Shown here: in pieces, positions 22,016-26,360 of the stretch
Numbering within the stretch: position 1 is the stretch's first letter
Layout of the letters: every line of letters starts with the position of its first letter
From: BM509 sp036396915
GTDB lineage: Bacteria > Desulfobacterota > Desulfuromonadia > Desulfuromonadales > Geopsychrobacteraceae
NCBI GenBank assembly: GCA_036396915.1
Contig: DASWJX010000011.1
Coordinates: forward strand, 1-26,360
Direction of reading: 5' to 3'
Length of the DNA stretch: 26,360 nt
Notes under the pieces: generated by a model
The model's input: only the letters and a program-made list of their open reading frames with translations
The model's database searches: none
Told to the model about the DNA's origin: nothing
Translations under genes and position numbers: made by a program

Positions 22016-23332
22016 TCAGGACTCCTTCTGCTCAGGCTCTTCCTGCTTGGGCTCAACCTCGGTCACAACCGCTTTATCGATCAGATAAGCAATAATTTTG
22101 TCATGCTGGATCTGATGTTCCAATCCCTGGCGCATTTCGGGCTTGTTGAAATACTCTTGAACCTTCTCCAGGGGAGCGTTTGACTCCTCGGCAATCTCCT
22201 TGACCTTGTTCTCGATATCGGCCGCTTCCGTCTTGATCTCTTCCTGACTGGCGATCGCCTCAAGGATCAACTCACCCTTGACCTGCTGCTCGGCCATCGG
22301 CCAATAGGTCGTAGCGAAGGTATCGCCATGCATGCCCAGCATTTCGAGGCTCATGCCCTGAGCCTGCAGGCGACTGGCAAAGGATTGTTTCAAGTTTTCC
22401 AGCTGGTTCTGAACCATCCCCGCGGGAACCTCGAGCGGATTCTTTTCCACCAGGGCATTCATCAACTGTTCCTGCAGCTGGCCATCGATCCGACCCTGCT
22501 CCTGCTTGACGATATCGGCCTCGATACGCTGGCGAAGCTCGTCAAGGGTTTCACAGCCGAACTCCCCGGCAAACTCGTCATCCAGCTTCGGCTGGATCTT
22601 TTCCTTGATTTCCTTGAGTTTGACCTTGAACACCGCCGGCTTTCCAGCCAGATCCTTGGAGCCGTAGTTATCAGGGAAGGTCACCTCGACATCCTTCTCC
22701 TCGTCACGCTTGAGACCGACCAACTGCTCCTCGAAGCCGGGGATGAAACTGTTGGAACCGAGTTCCAGCTGATAATCCGTGGCGGCGCCGTTCTCGAAGG
22801 GGGTATCGTCGACATACCCCTCAAAGTCGAGAATAACCGTATCCCCTTCCCGCGCTATTTTGCGGGTGGTCACTTCAAGCCGGGCACGCGAGGTGGCCAT
22901 CTCTTCAAGGCGCTGATCGACGGCATCCTCACCGATCTGAAAAATTTCTTTTTCCAGCGCGAGCCCGGTATAGTCCCTGGCAACGACCTCCGGCTTGACT
23001 TCAACTTCTGCCTGATAGCTGAAGCCCTTCCCCTTTTCCAGCTGGGCGCTGTCGACAATTTCCGGCTGAGAGACGGCAACAATCTGGTTATCAAGCAACG
23101 CACGATACAGGGTTTCGTTAATCAACGAGCCGGTGACTTCGTGCTCCATGCGGGGAGCGAAATGTTTCTCCAACAGATTGCGAGGCACTTTCCCCTTACG
23201 GAAACCTTTGAGATCGGCCGTCTGAGCAATCTTCGAATAGGAGGCCTCAATTTTTTCAGCAACCTTGTCCGCGGCAACTTCGATAACCAGCTTTTTCCTG
23301 ATCGGACTCAGTTCCTCAACAGAAACGTTCAT
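22016..23332 (-). CDS. tig: Trigger factor, ribosome-associated chaperone
   Basis: Trigger factor binds near the ribosomal exit tunnel and holds nascent chains; it also has peptidyl-prolyl isomerase activity. The 438 residues match the family. The N-terminal ribosome-binding domain has the signature GFRKGKVP (43-50). The FKBP-type domain (about 160-245) includes GDTVILDFEGYVDD and SNSFIPGFEEQLVG. The C-terminal helical arms end in an acidic, Gln/Glu-rich tail. The ATG at 23332 begins MNVSVEEL, the conserved opening, with AGGG upstream; an extension to 23377 is not supported. It is first in the operon with clpP-clpX. Confidence 0.96.
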   Translation of the reverse strand: MNVSVEELSPIRKKLVIEVAADKVAEKIEASYSKIAQTADLKGFRKGKVPRNLLEKHFAPRMEHEVTGSLINETLYRALLDNQIVAVSQPEIVDSAQLEKGKGFSYQAEVEVKPEVVARDYTGLALEKEIFQIGEDAVDQRLEEMATSRARLEVTTRKIAREGDTVILDFEGYVDDTPFENGAATDYQLELGSNSFIPGFEEQLVGLKRDEEKDVEVTFPDNYGSKDLAGKPAVFKVKLKEIKEKIQPKLDDEFAGEFGCETLDELRQRIEADIVKQEQGRIDGQLQEQLMNALVEKNPLEVPAGMVQNQLENLKQSFASRLQAQGMSLEMLGMHGDTFATTYWPMAEQQVKGELILEAIASQEEIKTEAADIENKVKEIAEESNAPLEKVQEYFNKPEMRQGLEHQIQHDKIIAYLIDKAVVTEVEPKQEEPEQKES

Positions 23333-23422
23333 CAACTTTCCCTTCCTCACTATAGGATAACTATTGTGCACCGGCATGGAGACCGGAACGGTTCAGCAAA
23401 CTCGGCTGGACAATCGGATAAA

Positions 23423-23507
23423 TGGTGCGAGAGGGGGGACTCGAACCCCCACGCCACGGGACACCAGATCCTAAATCTGGCGCGTCTACCAATTCCGCCA
23501 CTCTCGC
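23423..23507 (-). tRNA. tRNA-Leu (UAG), with encoded CCA
   Basis: This is an 85-base class II tRNA with a long variable arm. The anticodon stem is CCAGA/TCTGG around TTTAGGA, giving anticodon TAG. The acceptor stem is GCGAGAG, and CCA is encoded. It lies 90 bases upstream of tig. Confidence 0.95.
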
Positions 23508-23647
23508 AGGATTTTTTTATTTCAGTCCAGTGGCATTCTCGGAGCTAAAGCATGGAAACAGTTCGCATAAATCAACAAAGCTCACCTCCCATCCCTCCCA
23601 ATCTGATTTGACTGGTGTCGGGTGCGAAAGGTGAGCATCGATGAAAA

Positions 23648-23724
23648 TGGGGTGAGTGACGGGGCTTGAACCCGCGACATCTGGAGCCACAATCCAGTGC
23701 TCTACCAACTGAGCTACACCCACC
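23648..23724 (-). tRNA. tRNA-His (GUG), with encoded CCA
   Basis: The anticodon stem CTGGA/TCCAG holds TTGTGGC, giving GTG. The extra 5' G (G-1) opposite discriminator C73 is present in the gene, as expected for tRNA-His. CCA is encoded. Confidence 0.95.
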
Positions 23725-23786
23725 AAAAAAGTTTGGCCATGGTACGGAAATGCCTGAGCCTTGTCAACATCTAATAACTGCAAATC

Positions 23787-23863
<77 letters not shown>

Positions 23864-23909
23864 TTAATCATCCGAGATGAAAGACAAATTCGGCATTTGC
23901 AGGCGGAGA

Positions 23910-23938
23910 TTTCTAGCACGGCCGGCAAAGATTTGCAA
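23910..23938 (-). promoter_or_regulatory. Putative promoter of the tRNA-Arg/His/Leu transcript
   Basis: On the minus strand TTGCAA (23938-23933), a 17-base spacer ending in TGC and TAGAAA (23915-23910) lie about 47 bases before the tRNA-Arg 5' end. The spacing is ideal and an extended -10 is present. Confidence 0.5.
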
Positions 23939-24076
23939 ATAAAAACGCGCGCACTTGTTTTCCGCACCGGCAGCTCGCCGGTCCCGCCTGCCGGCAAGGC
24001 CCGACGCGGCCATTGCGCCTGCGTCGTCGCCTGCACGGTTCAGAGGCAAATGCCTGGCGGTTGCGCTGGGACGAGG

Positions 24077-24733
24077 TCAGAAATCAGGATCGTCGGCAAA
24101 CAGATCGGCACCGAGCGGATCGGCTGAACCTGAGAGACCGAAGCGATGATCGTCGCCAAAGGGATCGTCGGGGAGCTGCGCTGCGACCGGCCCCGGAGCC
24201 GGGGCCGCTTCCGTCGTGCGGGCCGCCAAAGAATCCGCAGCGCCGACAAGATCCGCCGCCACCGGGTCAAAGACGCAATCCTCCGCAAAAGGATCTTCGT
24301 TAACGGCCGCCGCGCAAGGTGCGGTCACGTACCCCGTTTGGCCGGGAAACGCCTCGACCAGATCAAGCGCCCGGAGAACCCCCTTCACCAACCCTGGCGA
24401 TTCAGCTTGCGACAATCGATAGCAGTCGATCAACACCGCGATCCTTTCCCGGGCGAAATGCAGCGCATCATACTCTGCTTGGGTCGGGCAGGATTTTCTC
24501 AACAGATGCTTTTCGAGGATCGCCTCAACCCGCCCGGCGACGGTCCTGACCGCATCCGCCTTAAGCAACCCGGCAGTCCCCTTGAGCGTATGGATGGCCC
24601 GGAACGCCGCCGCCAGCGCCGCCGGATCGCAATCCTGCGAATCGCGCGGGTTGAGAAAAGCATCCATGACCGGCAGTTCGACCTGTACTTCCTGCAGGAA
24701 AGCGGGAAGCCGTTTTTGCCTAACATCGTCCAT
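24077..24733 (-). CDS. Hpt-domain (histidine phosphotransfer) protein with acidic repeat tail
   Basis: This 218-residue protein has an N-terminal Hpt domain like the P1 domain of CheA (about 1-115), with the phospho-acceptor His48 in AIHTLKGTAGLL. It should relay phosphate between a kinase and a response regulator, but it has no kinase or receiver domain of its own. The rest (about 140-218) is low complexity, rich in Asp, Ala and Pro, and repeats a DPF-type motif: EDPFAED, DDPFGDD, ADPLGADLF and DDPDF. The end is not truncated; a stop follows DDPDF. The ATG at 24733 has a modest AGG ribosome site. It lies downstream of tonB on the same strand but has its own promoter. A CheA fragment is an alternative reading. 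Confidence 0.82.
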   Translation of the reverse strand: MDDVRQKRLPAFLQEVQVELPVMDAFLNPRDSQDCDPAALAAAFRAIHTLKGTAGLLKADAVRTVAGRVEAILEKHLLRKSCPTQAEYDALHFARERIAVLIDCYRLSQAESPGLVKGVLRALDLVEAFPGQTGYVTAPCAAAVNEDPFAEDCVFDPVAADLVGAADSLAARTTEAAPAPGPVAAQLPDDPFGDDHRFGLSGSADPLGADLFADDPDF

Positions 24734-24838
24734 GCGGGTCTGCCTTTTTTCGGCTATCCGACCGGCGGATAGTTAAGGAGTCTGCCATTGACGCTCAGGG
24801 AGCCGCGGTGCAAACCGGAACCAGGAGCGACGCCACCA

Positions 24839-24867
24839 AATCTAGGGGATAGAACGGGACAGGTCAA
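24839..24867 (-). promoter_or_regulatory. Putative promoter of the Hpt gene
   Basis: On the minus strand TTGACC (24867-24862), a 17-base spacer and TAGATT (24844-24839) lie about 105 bases before the ATG at 24733. A 7-bp hairpin (24754-24772) lies in the leader. Confidence 0.5.
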
Positions 24868-24880
24868 ATGAATTATCCAG

Positions 24881-24905
24881 CGGCCAGGCAAAGAGGGCCT
24901 GGCCG
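24881..24905 (-). terminator. Hairpin 3' of the TonB-like gene, possible terminator
   Basis: CGGCCAGGC (24881-24889) and GCCTGGCCG (24897-24905) form a perfect 9-bp GC-rich stem with a 7-base loop, 31 bases after the tonB stop. No T run follows, so termination would be weak or Rho-assisted. Confidence 0.45.
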
Positions 24906-24935
24906 GAGAACCCGCACCAGACAGAGACCGGTTGC

Positions 24936-25862
24936 TCAGGGGATGTCGAAATTAATCGGCACCACGGCCGCGCCGGCCGTCGGGAATCCGGCCGCCATGG
25001 CCGGAACAAACTGCCAGCGTCTGACCGCTTTCAGCGCCGCCCGGTCCAGGGCACTGAAGCCCGAGGAATGCTCTATTGCGACCCGCCCTACGGAACCGTT
25101 CTTTTTGACATCAACCCTCAGCAGAACACGTCCTTCCCAGCCCTTGCGCAGAGCAATATCCGGATACACGGGTCGCGGGTTTACTTCATAGCGCGGCAGC
25201 GCTTGCTGCACATCCGGAGTGCCGGCATTGACGGCCACGGACGCGGGTGCGGCCCGGCCGCCGGATGGTGCCGCGGGTCTCCCTACCTCGCTGCCGGCAG
25301 GATGCCTGGCGGCGGCGGGTGCGACCGGTTGCGGAGGAACGGCTGCTGCGGCAGTGGTCGGTTCCGCTACGGGGCTGTCCGCTTCGGGCTCAGAGCGCTC
25401 CGCGGCAACCCCGGTGCTCCGATCAGGCGCTAACGCCTTTCCGGCGGCCGCAACGGAAGCCTCCGGCTCGGGCTTTCCGGCAGGTCGCTGCTTCCGCTGC
25501 AGCCTCTCATCGGCAACGGGTCCGCCGCCGGCTTGTGCTGCAGCGAGCTCCCCTTCGGCCGCGTCAACCCGAACCGGTCGCGGCTCAGGAGCGGTTTCCC
25601 GCGCTGCCGGATCAGGAGCTTCCGTTTTGCCGGCCGGCGCAGCGGAAGCACGCGCCGGCTCATGCGCAGACTCCGCTCGGCTCGCCAGGCCCGGGGCGTC
25701 CTGTTGCGCGGGCGAGAACGACACCAGGGCCAGTTCAATGGTCCCGCCAGGGGCAGGTTTAGACGGAGCGGAGGTAAAACGCAGCTGCAGAATTTCCAGA
25801 TGTAGAAACAACGAGAAAAAAAGGGCAATAAAATATCTCAAGAATTGCACCACCGGAACCAC
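24936..25862 (-). CDS. TonB-like energy transducer
   Basis: TonB proteins couple the inner-membrane proton gradient to outer-membrane receptors. This 308-residue protein has an N-terminal membrane anchor (about residues 4-27, FLRYFIALFFSLFLHLEIL). A long periplasmic spacer rich in Ala, Pro and Glu follows (about 30-215). The C-terminal TonB domain (about 220-308) has PRPVYPDIALRKGWEG, VLLRVDVKKNGSV and ALKAVRRWQFVPA. The start is uncertain: GTG at 25862 gives the longest form, and GTG at 25853 or 25850 also fits, with GGGGTGG upstream of them. It is divergent from a TonB-dependent receptor, likely its partner. No exbB or exbD is in the window. Confidence 0.88.
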   Translation of the reverse strand: MVPVVQFLRYFIALFFSLFLHLEILQLRFTSAPSKPAPGGTIELALVSFSPAQQDAPGLASRAESAHEPARASAAPAGKTEAPDPAARETAPEPRPVRVDAAEGELAAAQAGGGPVADERLQRKQRPAGKPEPEASVAAAGKALAPDRSTGVAAERSEPEADSPVAEPTTAAAAVPPQPVAPAAARHPAGSEVGRPAAPSGGRAAPASVAVNAGTPDVQQALPRYEVNPRPVYPDIALRKGWEGRVLLRVDVKKNGSVGRVAIEHSSGFSALDRAALKAVRRWQFVPAMAAGFPTAGAAVVPINFDIP

Positions 25863-25902
25863 CCCGTCAGCTGATCATATTGATTTTTAATGTCTTTTTC
25901 GC

Positions 25903-25932
25903 TTGCCGACCGGCGTCAAATCCTGCTAAATT
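25903..25932 (+). promoter_or_regulatory. Tentative promoter of the TonB-dependent receptor
   Basis: TTGCCG (25903-25908), an 18-base spacer ending in TGC and TAAATT (25927-25932) lie about 55 bases before the receptor ATG. The -35 match is poor. No Fur box is recognisable in the 125-base divergent region. Confidence 0.35.
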
Positions 25933-25987
25933 CTCGTCGCAATGGTTTGGGGGACTTTCTTGAATAATCAGAAAAGGCTCTCATCCC

Positions 25988-26360
25988 ATGACGCCCAATC
26001 AATACCAAAAATCGGCAATTGTCGCCACAACTCTGTTCTTCCTCATCGTTATCCTCACGACAAACTCCTTCTCCGGCGAAACTGCAAACGCGGCACCGGT
26101 CGCGCCGCAAGCAGAAGCCCTGCCGGTACTGCCCCAGGTCACCGTGACCGGAGAACGCATCGCCCCCATGACCGGCGCCACCATTCTCGACCGGGAGATG
26201 ATAGAAAACCTGCCGGCCCGCAACGGCACGCTCAATGAACTGATCGGCATTGTCCCCGGCGTACAGCATTCCGAAGAAGCCAACAGTTCTTTCACTGCGG
26301 GAGAGATCACCCCGCCAGGGGTGTCCATCTCCGGTAGCCGCTTTTACGAGAACAACTTCA
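25988..26360 (+). CDS. TonB-dependent outer-membrane receptor, N-terminal part only
   Basis: The frame is open from the ATG at 25988 to the window end, giving 124 residues. A signal peptide is clear: a short charged start, hydrophobic AIVATTLFFLIVILTT, then a likely cleavage site near NSFSGETANA. After it comes a TonB-box-like LPQVTVTGERI and the start of the plug domain (MIENLPARNGTLNELIGIVPGVQ, with PPGVSISGSRFYENNF). The barrel lies outside, so the ligand cannot be guessed. It is divergent from the TonB-like gene. Confidence 0.9.
   Translation, partial: MTPNQYQKSAIVATTLFFLIVILTTNSFSGETANAAPVAPQAEALPVLPQVTVTGERIAPMTGATILDREMIENLPARNGTLNELIGIVPGVQHSEEANSSFTAGEITPPGVSISGSRFYENNF

Noticed and set aside
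22328..23548. Plus-strand frame opposite tig, running through tRNA-Leu
   Set aside because: It reads through a tRNA gene and opposes trigger factor; not coding.
23580..23637. 8-bp inverted repeat (GCTCACCT/AGGTGAGC) between tRNA-Leu and tRNA-His
   Set aside because: The loop of about 42 bases has no tRNA-like or terminator-like structure; probably chance.
25863..25987. Fur box between the TonB-like gene and the receptor
   Set aside because: No match to the GATAATGATAATCATTATC-type palindrome could be found by eye.

Overview
The window reads as chromosomal DNA (roughly 55-60% GC by eye) of an anaerobic deltaproteobacterium, most likely a Desulfuromonadales/Geobacter-type organism. The evidence is a two-subunit glycine decarboxylase, a folD-gcvTHPAPB operon, a DivIVA/YggT/YggU-type block, a tig-clpP-clpX-lon-HU block flanked by tRNAs, many GTG/TTG starts with strong Shine-Dalgarno sites, and an hgcAB pair. 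The assignment to order is inference; no rRNA gene or other marker is present to settle it.

Layout. (1) 1-5350, minus strand: one-carbon operon folD-gcvT-gcvH-gcvPA-gcvPB from a good promoter at 5320-5348; gcvPB is cut by the left edge. (2) 5426-7013, minus: terminator, a FmdB-type zinc ribbon, then a YggT-DivIVA-DUF167 envelope/division block with its own strong promoter. (3) 7047-10732, plus: DAHP synthase, then hgcA and hgcB (the two genes required for mercury methylation), then a response regulator with an active-looking diguanylate cyclase domain, with no obvious terminator between them. (4) 10758-11078, minus: a small unrecognised helical protein. (5) 11195-15020, plus: TPP riboswitch with an intrinsic terminator controlling thiF-thiS-thiG-thiH-thiE. 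(6) 15042-16875, plus: a SLC13/CitMHS-type transporter with internal TrkA-C domains. (7) 16882-23938, minus: tRNA-Arg, -His, -Leu, then tig-clpP-clpX, lon, HU and tRNA-Asp, -Val, -Asp. (8) 24077-26360: an Hpt-domain protein and a TonB-like protein on the minus strand, with a divergent TonB-dependent receptor cut by the right edge.

How the parts fit. GcvTHP/PB feeds C1 units from glycine into methylene-tetrahydrofolate and FolD interconverts that with formyl-tetrahydrofolate. HgcA is thought to take its methyl group from the folate C1 pool, so the two blocks may be metabolically linked, although this window holds no metF or methyltransferase. The most notable content is hgcAB. Its HgcA carries an unusual N-terminal tail with three Cys-Cys pairs spaced exactly 11 residues apart, and the pair lies in a same-strand run between an aromatic-biosynthesis gene and a c-di-GMP signalling gene. 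No CRISPR array, insertion sequence, prophage or plasmid feature was seen. No gene-free stretch longer than about 300 bases remains once the tRNAs are counted.
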